Of a stretch of DNA of 64,000 nt, positions 7,891 through 16,968 are shown in pieces. The stretch comes from Amycolatopsis bartoniae (GTDB taxonomy: Bacteria > Actinomycetota > Actinomycetes > Mycobacteriales > Pseudonocardiaceae). The position numbers and the translations under genes are program-made. The notes below the pieces were generated by a model. The model searched no databases. It saw only the letters and a program-made list of their open reading frames with translations, and had not been told where the DNA came from. The stretch spans positions 236,360 through 300,359 of the forward strand of contig NZ_JACHWH010000007.1 of the NCBI RefSeq assembly GCF_014191255.1, given 5' to 3'. The stretch's first letter is position 1. Each line of letters opens with the position of its first letter.

Positions 7891-9296
7891 GAGTTCCGCT
7901 CCGCTGGTGTGGGGGCCGGGCCGTAGGGGACGCGGCCTTCGTCGTCGGTGTCCGCTCCGGCGCTCCGCCAGCGGTCCCGGAGCAGCCGGAGGACGAGGAA
8001 GGTGCCGGCCGCGAGCGCGGCGTACAGGGCCAGGGTGGCGGCGAAGAACGGCCAGATGTTGCCGCTGGTGGGCGCCGCGTCGGCGGTCAGCAGGTACCCG
8101 ACGACCGTCCACGGTTGCCGCCCGACCTCGGTCACCACCCAGCCGGCTTCCAGCGCGGCCACCGCGAAGACACCGCTGACCGCCACGCAGCGCAGGAACC
8201 ACTTGCCCTCCGGTACCCGGCGGCGCCGCCACCACAGCCAGGCGTACCAGGCGGCCAGTGCGAGCAGGGCGAACCCGATGCCGACCATGACCTGGAAGGC
8301 CAGGTGCACGGTGTTGACCAGCCGGTCCGCGGGCCGGACCGGGGCGGGCACCGCGTCGAGCCCGCGGATCTCGGTGTCCGGCGAGAACCCGGCCAGCAGC
8401 GAGGCGCCGAGGGGGATCTCCACCCCGTACCGCACCTGGCCGTCGACCAGCACCCCGCCCAGCACCTCCGGAACCCGGGTACTGGTTTCCGGCAGGGCCT
8501 CGATCGCGGCGAACTTCGCGGACTCGTCGTCGAACACCTCGCGGGCGGCGATGTCGCCGACGACGATCTGGACCGGTGCGGCCAGCGCCGCGACCGTGAG
8601 CGGAATCGCCAGCCCGAGCCGCCGCAGCCGGTCCCGCCGCCCGCGCAGCATGCCCACCGCATAGACACCCGCGATGAGGAACCCCGCCACCATGTACGCG
8701 GCGAGCAGCATGTGCACCGCCTCGTACCAGAACGCCCCGTTGAAGAACACCCCCAGCGGGCGGACCTCGGTGACCCGGCCGTCCTGGAGCCGGAAACCCG
8801 CCGGCTCGTTCATCCACGCGTTCGCCGCCACGACCGACGACGTGCCCCCGATCCCCGCGAGCACCACCGGGACCCCGGTCCAGAAGTGTGGCCAGGGACG
8901 CATCCGCCGCCAGCCGTAGATGTAGATCGCCACGAAGATGGCCTCGACGAAGAAGAACAGGCCCTCGACAGCGAACGGGATACCGAACGCCGCGCCGAAC
9001 CGGCCCATCAGGCCCGGCCACAACAGCCCCAGCTCGAACGACAGCACCGTGCCCGACACCGCCCCCACCGCGAACAGCACTCCCGCCACCTGCGACCAGC
9101 GTCGCGCCAGCAGGAGGGCCTGCTCGTCGCCACGCCGCAGCCCGCGCCAGTTCGCGATGAGCATGATCGCCGTGAACGCCACGCCGAACGGCACCAGGAT
9201 GATGTGGAACCCCAGCGTGAAGGCCATCATCTGCCGGGCGGGAAGCAACTGGTCCGGTCCGGCCGCCGCGAGAACGGTCTCCATCCACGGGTGCAT
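7887..9296 (-). CDS. cydA: Cytochrome bd ubiquinol/menaquinol oxidase subunit I
   Basis: 469 residues from ATG 9296 (MHPWMETVLAAAG), with a purine-rich GGGGG just before the start; an ATG at 9284 is an alternative. The segment AFTLGFHIILVPFGVAF carries the N-terminal heme-ligand His, and VTEVGRQPWTVVGYLLTADA holds the invariant GRQPW motif beside the quinol-oxidizing loop. The length is at the short end for the family, consistent with the short Q-loop form common in Gram-positive bacteria. It forms an operon with cydB and would act under low oxygen or respiratory-poison stress. Confidence 0.95.
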   Translation of the reverse strand: MHPWMETVLAAAGPDQLLPARQMMAFTLGFHIILVPFGVAFTAIMLIANWRGLRRGDEQALLLARRWSQVAGVLFAVGAVSGTVLSFELGLLWPGLMGRFGAAFGIPFAVEGLFFFVEAIFVAIYIYGWRRMRPWPHFWTGVPVVLAGIGGTSSVVAANAWMNEPAGFRLQDGRVTEVRPLGVFFNGAFWYEAVHMLLAAYMVAGFLIAGVYAVGMLRGRRDRLRRLGLAIPLTVAALAAPVQIVVGDIAAREVFDDESAKFAAIEALPETSTRVPEVLGGVLVDGQVRYGVEIPLGASLLAGFSPDTEIRGLDAVPAPVRPADRLVNTVHLAFQVMVGIGFALLALAAWYAWLWWRRRRVPEGKWFLRCVAVSGVFAVAALEAGWVVTEVGRQPWTVVGYLLTADAAPTSGNIWPFFAATLALYAALAAGTFLVLRLLRDRWRSAGADTDDEGRVPYGPAPTPAERNS

Positions 9297-9439
9297 GCCC
9301 CCGGGTTCCCCGCCGCGCCCCGCCCATGCACCGTTCGGGAAAACGACCGGGTGGCCACAGTGGACGGACGATGGCAAGGAAATCGCAAGGTGGTCAACAC
9401 CGGCGATCCCGCCTGGCAGGACCGAGCCACCCGGGTGCC

Positions 9440-12400
9440 CTAACGGAACCGCCGGAAGCGGGGCCCGCGGCGGGCTCCGCCGGGCGCGTCCGGGCTGGTC
9501 AGCTCCGGGACCAGGCCCCGCAACTCGGTGTCGAAGACCGCGATGTCGTTCTGGAGGCCGACCACCAGGGTGCCGCGTTCGCCGAGGGCGAGGCCCCGGC
9601 AGGTGGCGGGGAGGCGGATCTCGTCACGCGGAGTGCCCGTCGTCAGGTCCCAGGTCGTCACCGGGCCGTCGTCCCCGGAGGCGAGGACGACCGGCCGGTT
9701 GCCCAGTACCCCCGCCGTCAGGTACTGGAGGTCACGCGCGCCCGTCGGGATGGTGCGCAGCGGCCGCCGCTCGGTCGCGTCCCACACGCGGAGCGCGCCC
9801 TCCGGGCCGGTCGTGACGACCACCGGCCTGCCGTTCACGAAGGCGGTGGTCACGGCCGGGGACGAGGCCGGGTCGAGGTTCGCGAGGAGTGCGCCGGTGC
9901 CGAGGTCCCACAGACCGGTGATGAACGTGTGGCCGAGGTCGCGGTGCCCGCTCAGCACCACGGCGCACGCCCTGCCGTGCACGCTCAGCAGCGCCACCGC
10001 GCACGGCTCGTCCACCGAGTCGCGGCGATCGTCGTCCAGTGCGACCGCCATCGGCCCGGCCACGACCTCACCGGTGGCGAAGTCGTGCAGCCGCAGCACC
10101 TTTCCCGCGGACACCAGCGCCACGACCGGCCTGCCGTCCAGCCGCGCGACCGCTCCACTGTGGATAGTCGCGGCGTAGGGCGGTTCGTCCGGGTCGCGGG
10201 TGTGCAGTGGCACGACGCTTCCCGTGGCGACGTCGTGGATCCTGGCGAACCCGATCCCCGCGAGCAGCACCAGCGGCCGTCCGCCGGACTCCTCGATCGC
10301 GGTGACGTAGGTGAAACCGACCGGGGCGCGCGCGAGGACGCGGCGCGCTTCGAGGTCCCACACGAACGCGGTTTTGTCCAGTCCGGCCGACACCGCGAGC
10401 CGGTGCCCGTCGCGGTCGAGCACCGCCAGCTCCAGGATGTGCCGTCCGTGGCCGGGCGCCGGGTCGCCGAGCCGCTGGTCCGCCAGCGTCAGGTCCCACA
10501 GCCGCACCGTGCCCTCCCACCCACCGCCGGTCACGGCCACCGGACGGCCGTCGACCTCGGTGACCGCGACGCACTGCGTGCCCTGGGTGTGCCCGGCGAG
10601 CCTGCCGAGCAGGCGCCACTCCGGCAGGTCCCACACCAGCAGCGTGGTGTCCTCGTCGTCCGGGCCCGGCTCGTGGTGGCCGGACGAGGTCACCGCGACC
10701 GGGCGGCCGTCGAGCTCGGTGACCGCGATGCCGGACACCGACCAGCCGTGGTCGGTCCGCGGCTGCCCGATCGGGCGCCGGGTACGCAGGTCCCACAGCC
10801 GCAGCGTGCCGTCGCGGTCGCCGCTCCCGGTGAGCACGACCGGCCGGCCCGCCACCTCGGCCACCGCGACCTGGAACACCGACTCCGGGCCGGGCATCGG
10901 GTCGCCGAGTTCCCGCAGCGACCGCAGGTCCCACACCCGCGCGCCCGACGGGCCACCGGTGACCGCGACCGGCGTGCCGTCCAGTTCGGTCACCGCCACG
11001 GCGTACATCCGCTCGCCCACCGGGCCGGCCACGAGGTCGTGGGTCCGCAGGTCCCAGACGCGCAACCCCTCTTCGCCCACGGTGATCCACACCGGACGGC
11101 CGTCGAGGTCCGTCACCGCGAGACCGTGGACCATGTCGTCGGGCCCGGTTTCCCGCTCGGCCAGCAGGCGCGCCTGCAGCAGGTCCCAGACCTGGACCAG
11201 GTTGTCGCCGGCGGCCAGCCCCAGCAAACGGCCGTCGACGGCGGCCAGCGCCAGTTCCGGCGACTGGTAGCTCGACCACGGCAACCCCCTGATGACGCTG
11301 CCGATCGGGCGCTGGTCCGCGACGTCCCACAGCCGCGTGCGCCCGCCCTCGCTCCCGCTCAGCGCCACCGCCCTGCCGTCGTGCGTGCCGGCCACGATCG
11401 AGCTGACGTTGCCCTGGTCCGTGCGCAACGTGGCGAGCAGCGCGCCGTGCTGACGGGCCCCGGTGGCGAACCGGACGCGCCAGGCCGACGACTCCCGCGC
11501 GAACTGCGCCTGCAGATCGGCGGCGCCGAGCCGCGCGGCGTCCAGCGCGAGCACCCGCGCCCGGGCGGGCGGGTCCAGGTGGCGGTGGTCGGCGCTGGAG
11601 GCCCGGTAGCAGGCCACCGCCAGGCGACCGCGCGCGGTCGCCGCTTCGGGCAGCACCGCGAGCAGCGGACCCGGCTCGGCGTACACCAGGAAGCCGCCGT
11701 CGGCGAGCAGTTCGTCCAGCGCGTCCGCGCGCGCCGCGTGCCCGGCGAGCTGCGCGCGGACGTAGGGATCCGCGTCCTCCCACGCCCGGCGCCCCTCGCG
11801 CACCGGCACCGTCTCCCGCAGCGCCTCGAACACCACCCGGTGCGGGGCGCGGACCACGCAGTTCTCCCGCAGGTGCTCGTCGAGGACCTCGTGGTACAAC
11901 CGGTAGGCCGGGGTGCCGTCGGCGCGCACCGCGGTCTCGATCAGGTACGAGGCCGCGGAGTCGAACACGCGCGAGAGGTCGGCAGCCGTCACCGAATGTC
12001 CAGGCGAGAGGGCCTCGGCGAGCCGTGCCCACAGGTCGTTGCGGGGCAGCCCGCCGCCCGCGGCGAACGCCAGCGCGGTGAGCACCCGCTCGACGGTTCC
12101 CCGGTCGGGGCCGAACGCGTCGAGGTACTTCTCCATCGCCTCGCCGACGGTCGAGGGCAGTTCCCCGGCCGGGCCGGCACCGGGCACCGGCGTGCCCGGC
12201 AGGAGCAGCCAGCGGCTGGTCAGCTGGGCGACGAGGAAGTTGTGCCGGGACCGTTCCGCGACCGCGACGGCGATGTCGCCGAGGCCGGGCGCGTCCCGGT
12301 ACCGCCCGCCGGTGTCGTCGCCGGCGAGCCGCCGGGCCACGTACTCGGTGATGTCCTCGCGGCGCAGGTACCGGTCCGACTCCAGGTCGACGACCGGCGC

Positions 12401-13657
12401 CGAGCGGCCCCACACCCGGGCCACCCGGGCCCGCAGGCTCCCGGGCGGCGCGGTGCGCACCCCGACCACGATCCGCGCCACGCCCGCGCCGGCCAGCTCG
12501 CTCAGCAGCCGCGCGATCCGCAGCGACTCCTCCACCGTGACGACCTCGTCGAGCGCGTCGCACAGCACCGTCACCGGGCGCCCGGCGGCCTCGCGCCGGT
12601 CCCGCAACGCCACCAGCAGCTCCCCGGGATCGGACGCCCGCACGTCCGCCAGCGCGGCGAGCCGCTCCACGACGTCGTCGAGGGTGAGGCCCTTCAGGTG
12701 CACGGCCACGTCCACCGCGCCCGGCGCGGGGCGCGGCCCGTCGTCCGCGGTGCTCGCCGCCCACCGCGGGTCCGCGCTCACCAGGATGTGCGCCAGCAGC
12801 GCGGACTTGCCGGTGCCCGGCCCGCCCGTGACCACCAGCAGCGGCGGCCCGGTGCCGCCGAGCCAGGCGCAGATCTCGCGGCGGGCCTCGATCCGGCCGG
12901 TGAAGTACCAGGCCCCGGTGTCCGACTCGACCTCGGACCCGCGGGCACGCGGCAACCAGTGCGTGCGCAGGGCCGGGTCGTGGTCCAGCCGCCACCCCAG
13001 CAGGTCCCGCAGCCACGGCCACGACTCCAGCAGCACGGCGAGCGGGAGCACGGTGGCGCCGTCCGGCCCCGGAACCAGCAGCCCCACGACGGCGTCCGCG
13101 TCGCGGTCGAACACCGGGGCGCCGGTGAACCCGGCGTCGGACTGCCACCGCTCCTCGCCGCGACGCACCGCGAACCACTGGCCTCCCGGACCCGCCGCCC
13201 CGTCGAGCACACCCGTCGCCGGGGCGATGTCCTCGCCGCCGCCGGGAAACCCGTGCGTGACGAACTCGTGGCCCGCGCACGACGCCGGTGCGGAAAGCGG
13301 CGCACCGGGCACCTCGACCGGCTCGGCCAGCTCCAGCACCGTGGCGGCCGGCCCGCGCAGCACCGGCCGGGCCGCGGTGGTGAAGACGCCCGCGAACGGC
13401 AGGTCCACCACTGTCCCGGCCTCCGGCAGCGACCCGGGCACCAGGACCCGGCGCGCGTCCAGCAGCACCCCGGCGGGCCCGCCGGGCAGGCGCGCGAGCC
13501 ACGAGGGCCGCTCGGCGGCACGGCCGCGGACCGACACCGTCCGGCGGTGCGGGAAGTGGACGTGCACGTCGCCGGTGATCGATCCGGCCTGCACCACGGA
13601 CCCGAGCACGGGCCCGGACACGATGTTGATCGTGCGATCCGGGCGGCGGCCGTCCAT
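9440..13657 (-). CDS. NACHT/STAND NTPase with RHIM-like N-terminus, degenerate trypsin domain and two WD40 propellers
   Basis: A 1405-residue protein starting at ATG 13657. Domain order: residues 8-36 are a short beta-amyloid-like motif with the core VVQAG and spaced glycines; about 45-215 look like a trypsin-like peptidase fold without its catalytic residues (FTGAPVFD at the serine site, no TCAHV-type His); a P-loop GGPGTGKS lies at 278-285 and a Walker B VTVLCDALDE near 362-371, the NACHT/STAND ATPase; a helical region spans about 430-730; then 14 WD40-like blades (RLWDV, QVWDL, RVWDL and so on) run to the end, enough for two seven-blade propellers. Such proteins sense a ligand by the repeats, oligomerize on ATP and drive an effector, in bacteria often in antiphage or heterologous-cell-death roles. 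Specific function unknown. It is not in an operon with a recognised effector gene. Confidence 0.88.
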   Translation of the reverse strand: MDGRRPDRTINIVSGPVLGSVVQAGSITGDVHVHFPHRRTVSVRGRAAERPSWLARLPGGPAGVLLDARRVLVPGSLPEAGTVVDLPFAGVFTTAARPVLRGPAATVLELAEPVEVPGAPLSAPASCAGHEFVTHGFPGGGEDIAPATGVLDGAAGPGGQWFAVRRGEERWQSDAGFTGAPVFDRDADAVVGLLVPGPDGATVLPLAVLLESWPWLRDLLGWRLDHDPALRTHWLPRARGSEVESDTGAWYFTGRIEARREICAWLGGTGPPLLVVTGGPGTGKSALLAHILVSADPRWAASTADDGPRPAPGAVDVAVHLKGLTLDDVVERLAALADVRASDPGELLVALRDRREAAGRPVTVLCDALDEVVTVEESLRIARLLSELAGAGVARIVVGVRTAPPGSLRARVARVWGRSAPVVDLESDRYLRREDITEYVARRLAGDDTGGRYRDAPGLGDIAVAVAERSRHNFLVAQLTSRWLLLPGTPVPGAGPAGELPSTVGEAMEKYLDAFGPDRGTVERVLTALAFAAGGGLPRNDLWARLAEALSPGHSVTAADLSRVFDSAASYLIETAVRADGTPAYRLYHEVLDEHLRENCVVRAPHRVVFEALRETVPVREGRRAWEDADPYVRAQLAGHAARADALDELLADGGFLVYAEPGPLLAVLPEAATARGRLAVACYRASSADHRHLDPPARARVLALDAARLGAADLQAQFARESSAWRVRFATGARQHGALLATLRTDQGNVSSIVAGTHDGRAVALSGSEGGRTRLWDVADQRPIGSVIRGLPWSSYQSPELALAAVDGRLLGLAAGDNLVQVWDLLQARLLAERETGPDDMVHGLAVTDLDGRPVWITVGEEGLRVWDLRTHDLVAGPVGERMYAVAVTELDGTPVAVTGGPSGARVWDLRSLRELGDPMPGPESVFQVAVAEVAGRPVVLTGSGDRDGTLRLWDLRTRRPIGQPRTDHGWSVSGIAVTELDGRPVAVTSSGHHEPGPDDEDTTLLVWDLPEWRLLGRLAGHTQGTQCVAVTEVDGRPVAVTGGGWEGTVRLWDLTLADQRLGDPAPGHGRHILELAVLDRDGHRLAVSAGLDKTAFVWDLEARRVLARAPVGFTYVTAIEESGGRPLVLLAGIGFARIHDVATGSVVPLHTRDPDEPPYAATIHSGAVARLDGRPVVALVSAGKVLRLHDFATGEVVAGPMAVALDDDRRDSVDEPCAVALLSVHGRACAVVLSGHRDLGHTFITGLWDLGTGALLANLDPASSPAVTTAFVNGRPVVVTTGPEGALRVWDATERRPLRTIPTGARDLQYLTAGVLGNRPVVLASGDDGPVTTWDLTTGTPRDEIRLPATCRGLALGERGTLVVGLQNDIAVFDTELRGLVPELTSPDAPGGARRGPRFRRFR

Positions 13658-13761
13658 GCCTCCATCCTGGCAGACCGGCGTGCTTTGCCGGAACCGCAAG
13701 TTTTCGTGCCGGACCGCGGTGCGCGCGGCGAGACTGGGCCCACCCGACGGAAGGAGCCGCC

Positions 13762-14253
13762 GTGCCCGCCACCCACCGCCGCCGTGACACCCCGCCGCCC
13801 CGGAGCGGTACCAGTGAAACCGAAGTGCTGCGCGGATTTCTCGACTACCTCCGCGCCTCGGTCGCCGCCAAGGTCGACGGGGCACCCGAGCCGCAGGCGC
13901 GCACCGCCGCGGTGCCGTCCGGCACGAACCTGCTCGGCCTGCTCAACCACCTGACCTTCGTCGAACGCGCGATCTTCCTCGGCGACCACGTCGCCGACTG
14001 GCAGGCGACCTTCCGGGCCGCACCGGAGGACAGCGTGCCCGCCGTGGTCGCTCGCTACCGGGAAACGGTCGCGCGCGCGAACGATGTGCTCGACGGGTGC
14101 ACCGACCCCGGCGCTCCGCTTCCCCGTCCGCGGCCGGGACGGCCCGCGCCCAGCGTCCGCTGGGCGCTCACCCACCTGATCGAGGAGACCGGCAGGCACG
14201 CGGGCCACGCGGACATCCTCCGCGAACTGATCGACGGCTCGACCGGGCGCTGA
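13762..14253 (+). CDS. DinB-like (DUF664) protein
   Basis: 163 residues from GTG 13762, with a strong GGAAGGAG Shine-Dalgarno at 13749-13756. It has the four-helix DinB/mycothiol-maleylpyruvate-isomerase-like fold: LLGLLNHLTFVERAIF carries the first metal His, and WALTHLIEETGRHAGHADIL the second pair of His residues, the usual triad spacing. Many DUF664 proteins are presumed thiol-dependent (mycothiol or bacillithiol) transferases; the substrate is unknown. It is divergent from the NACHT gene with about 100 bases between starts, and is followed by an AraC gene. Confidence 0.82.
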   Translation: MPATHRRRDTPPPRSGTSETEVLRGFLDYLRASVAAKVDGAPEPQARTAAVPSGTNLLGLLNHLTFVERAIFLGDHVADWQATFRAAPEDSVPAVVARYRETVARANDVLDGCTDPGAPLPRPRPGRPAPSVRWALTHLIEETGRHAGHADILRELIDGSTGR

Positions 14254-14277
14254 CGGCCGGTTCCCTAGGCTGGACCC

Positions 14278-15150
14278 GTGTTCGACTCGCCCGATTTCGA
14301 CCTCGCCCCGTACGCGGAGCTGGACAGGCGGCCCCTGGTGCGGCGCACGTTCTGCAGCTGGGAGGACGCGGGCTGGCGGTCGCTGCTCGTGCAGTGCTTT
14401 GACCACGTTCCGGAAGCCGAGCACGTCCGGCTGCCCGGGGTGCCCGACCTGCACCTCGTGCTCCACCTCGCCGGTGACGTGGTCATGCGGACCCGCTCCG
14501 GCGGCAGACCGGTGCGCCGGGTGCCGGGCACGCTGGAGCTCATGGTTCCCGGCCAGGAAAGCGTGCGCGACTACCGGGCGACGCCGGGGATGCGCACCGT
14601 CCAGGTCCACATCCCGTCGGCGACCGTGGCCCGGGCGGCGGCCCGGCTGGGTGGTCCGGCGCCGGACTTCGCCCGGCTTTCGGCCGCGGTGGCGCAGGGT
14701 GATCCGGTGGTCGAACACCTCGTCCGGGCACTGCCCTCGGCCGCCGGCGCGGACGACGTCTACGCGGAGTCGGCGGCGGAGTTCCTCACCACGCACCTGC
14801 TGACCCTGGGGCGGCACGAACGCCTGCCGGGGCCCGAATCCGCGGCGGTCCGCGCCGGCATCGCCGTGATGCGCGAGCGGCTCGGGGAGCCGTTGACGCT
14901 GGCCGACATCGCCGCCGAGGTCCACCTCAGCGTGTACCACTTCGTCCGCGTCTTCCGCGGGGCGACCGGCGAGACGCCCCACCGGTACCTCACCCGGCTC
15001 CGGATCGAACGGGCCCGCGAGCTGCTGACCGGCACCGACCTCACGATCGGGCAGATCGCCCGGCGCTGCGGTTTCGTGAGTCCCGGCGCGCTGTCGACGG
15101 CCTTCCTGGGGCAGGTCGGCGTCCGCCCGTCGGTGTACCGCAAGAACTGA
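14278..15150 (+). CDS. AraC-family transcriptional regulator
   Basis: 290 residues from GTG 14278. A TAGGCT hexamer nine bases upstream suggests a leaderless transcript. The N-terminal part is a cupin-like sensor (VPDLHLVLHLAGDVVMRTRS). The C-terminal double helix-turn-helix is intact: LTLADIAAEVHLSVYHFVRV, FRGATGETPHRYLTRLRIER and IGQIARRCGFVSPGALSTAF. It is followed on the same strand by an SRPBCC gene, which it may regulate. Ligand unknown. Confidence 0.88.
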   Translation: MFDSPDFDLAPYAELDRRPLVRRTFCSWEDAGWRSLLVQCFDHVPEAEHVRLPGVPDLHLVLHLAGDVVMRTRSGGRPVRRVPGTLELMVPGQESVRDYRATPGMRTVQVHIPSATVARAAARLGGPAPDFARLSAAVAQGDPVVEHLVRALPSAAGADDVYAESAAEFLTTHLLTLGRHERLPGPESAAVRAGIAVMRERLGEPLTLADIAAEVHLSVYHFVRVFRGATGETPHRYLTRLRIERARELLTGTDLTIGQIARRCGFVSPGALSTAFLGQVGVRPSVYRKN

Positions 15151-15209
15151 CCGAACCGCGCCAATCCGGCGCATGTCCCGCACCGCACGGGCCGCCTAGT
15201 GTGCGGGAC

Positions 15210-15662
15210 ATGTTGAGCTACGACGCGACCGCTGTCTCGGCCGCACCTCCCGCCGTCGTGTGGCGCCTGCTCGCCGACGCGCGCACCTGGCCCACCTGGT
15301 CGGCGGTGGACAGCCTGGTCGCCGACCGGTCCAGCGGCCTCGATCCCGGCGGCTCCGACCCCGTCGGCGCGGTCCGGGCGTTCCGCACCGGGCGGACGGT
15401 GACCGGCGAACGGCTGACGGGTCTCGTCGAAGGGAAGCAGCTGACCTACGAGGACGCGTTCAACCCGACGATCCGCGACTACCGGGCGGTCGTCGACCTC
15501 ACCCCGACGGCCGACGGCGGCACGACGATCCACTGGCACGGCACCTACCGCGCCCGCTGGGGAATGGGCTGGCTGATGAACCGCGTCATGCGACGCGTGA
15601 TGCAGCAGATGGCCGACGGCCTCGCCTCCCATGCCCAGACCCTGCCGCCCGAGCCCGCCTGA
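15210..15662 (+). CDS. SRPBCC-family (polyketide cyclase/START-like) protein
   Basis: 150 residues. ATG 15210 (MLSYDATAVSAAPPAVVWRL) is preferred over GTG 15201 because a TAGTGT -10-like hexamer ends about 7 bases before the ATG, fitting a leaderless start. The opening AAPPAVVWRLLADARTWPTW and the later GGTTIHWHGTYRAR are typical of the SRPBCC ligand-binding fold. Members bind or modify small hydrophobic molecules. No catalytic role can be assigned. It converges with the AraC gene that follows. Confidence 0.82.
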   Translation: MLSYDATAVSAAPPAVVWRLLADARTWPTWSAVDSLVADRSSGLDPGGSDPVGAVRAFRTGRTVTGERLTGLVEGKQLTYEDAFNPTIRDYRAVVDLTPTADGGTTIHWHGTYRARWGMGWLMNRVMRRVMQQMADGLASHAQTLPPEPA

Positions 15663-15738
15663 GGGGCACAGGCACCAGAAGGCGAAGCCGATTGTCCACA
15701 CCGGACCGGCCAGTCGGCCGGGACGGGCATCCGGCCCC

Positions 15739-16560
15739 TCAACCGCCCTGCCGCCACCGTTTCGGCGGCATCCCGAACTGGCGGTGGAACGCCCGGCTGA
15801 ACGCCGACTCCGACGTGTACCCGACGGCCCGCGCGATCTCGGCGATCGGACCGGACCCGGTGCGCAGCAGCTGCGAAGCCCGGTCCAGGCGCACCGTGGC
15901 CACGTAGGCGGCGGGCGAGGCGCCGAGCAGCCGCGTGAACCGGGCCGTGAAGGTGGACCGGGACATCGTGGTCATCGCGACCAGCTCACCCAGCGTCCAG
16001 GCACGCCCGGGCTCGCGGTGCACGGCGGAGAGCACGGGGCCGATCTCGGGATCGCTCGCCGCGGTCAGCCAGCCCGGTGGCCGGTCGCCATTACCGGCCC
16101 ACGACCGCAGCGCGTGCACGAAGATCAGGTCCAGGATGCGCGAGACCATCACGGCCGCGCCCGGGCGCTGGGGCCGTATTTCGGCGGCGAGCATCCGCAC
16201 GCTCACGTCGTGCCACTCCTGACCGCGGCCGCGTAGCGCGATGACGCGGGGCAGCACGGACAACAGGTGCTCGGCCGCGGCCTCCTTGACCGAAAAGGTC
16301 CCCGTCAGCCAGCTCGCTTCGCCCGTCAGCCCGTCGCCCGGCTCCAGCGTGTGCCGGTCGCCCCGCGCGAGCAGCAGCACGTCACCGGCGTACACGGTCA
16401 GCGCCTCCGGCCGGCCCGCCACCCGCAGCCGCAGGGGGCCTCGCTCCACGAGGTGCACCACGCGCAGGGAGCCCGGCACCTCGACGGCGAATGGCGGCCG
16501 TGGCGCGAGCCTGCGCACGGCGCCGCCGCGCAACCGCACGGCGTCCAGGATCTCCGACAT
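15739..16560 (-). CDS. AraC-family transcriptional regulator (Cupin_6 type)
   Basis: 273 residues from ATG 16560 (MSEILDAVRLRGGAVRRL), the usual N-terminus of the Cupin_6-AraC group; an upstream GTG near 16617 would extend it by about 19 residues. The cupin part contains LTVYAGDVLLLARGDRHTLE. The DNA-binding part has WTLGELVAMTTMSRSTFTAR and IAEIARAVGYTSESAFSRAF, both helix-turn-helices intact. It is divergent from the FAAL/ACP/P450 operon, with about 400 bases between starts, making it the best candidate for that pathway's own regulator. Confidence 0.88.
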   Translation of the reverse strand: MSEILDAVRLRGGAVRRLAPRPPFAVEVPGSLRVVHLVERGPLRLRVAGRPEALTVYAGDVLLLARGDRHTLEPGDGLTGEASWLTGTFSVKEAAAEHLLSVLPRVIALRGRGQEWHDVSVRMLAAEIRPQRPGAAVMVSRILDLIFVHALRSWAGNGDRPPGWLTAASDPEIGPVLSAVHREPGRAWTLGELVAMTTMSRSTFTARFTRLLGASPAAYVATVRLDRASQLLRTGSGPIAEIARAVGYTSESAFSRAFHRQFGMPPKRWRQGG

Positions 16561-16968
16561 CGCGTCGGGTGCCGAGCCGCCGAACAGCTCCAGCCGATCG
16601 TCCCTTTTGTCCGTCACGGCCGCATGTCCGATCACACACCTCACGCCGGCGGAAACCGGCCCGCACAACTTACCGCGAAGTAGGCGGGCACCGCGTCCGG
16701 ACCCACGGGAGACGCGAGCGCCCGGACGAGCGGCACAGAAGCGCGAACACGCGGCACAGAACTGCGGGGTTTTAACCCGAATGGCGGAGTGCGGGCGGCG
16801 CGCAAGATCCGATTCACTGACACCGCCACCCCCGCGAGGCACTGCCGCCACTCGGGAAAACCCAGTGACAGCAACACTTTCTCGCATCTCGTGGTTGATC
16901 GTCAGGTGAACGACGGATGAAGAATCCGCACCGGCGCTTGTGCTTCGTCTTCCTTGGAAAGAGGTCTC
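16561..16968. promoter_or_regulatory. Divergent promoter region between AraC regulator and FAAL operon
   Basis: About 400 bases without a convincing gene separate the AraC start from the first gene of the lipid operon. The stretch contains a small dyad GGGTT-TT-AACCC at 16767-16778 and relatively A+T-rich sequence from 16840 to 16960. GGAAAGAGG at 16957-16965 is the ribosome-binding site for the gene at 16969. No operator can be assigned firmly. Confidence 0.4.

Noticed and set aside
9347..9434. Long-range repeat CCGGGTGGC / GCCACCCGG between cydA and the NACHT gene
   Set aside because: The arms are 70 bases apart, only 9 bases long and extremely G+C-rich; pairing of this kind is expected by chance here.
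9326..13954. A very long open plus-strand frame opposite the NACHT-WD40 gene
   Set aside because: It is the antisense of a G+C-rich coding region: the composition is His/Arg/Gly/Pro-rich without domains, whereas the minus strand gives P-loop, Walker B and WD40 motifs.
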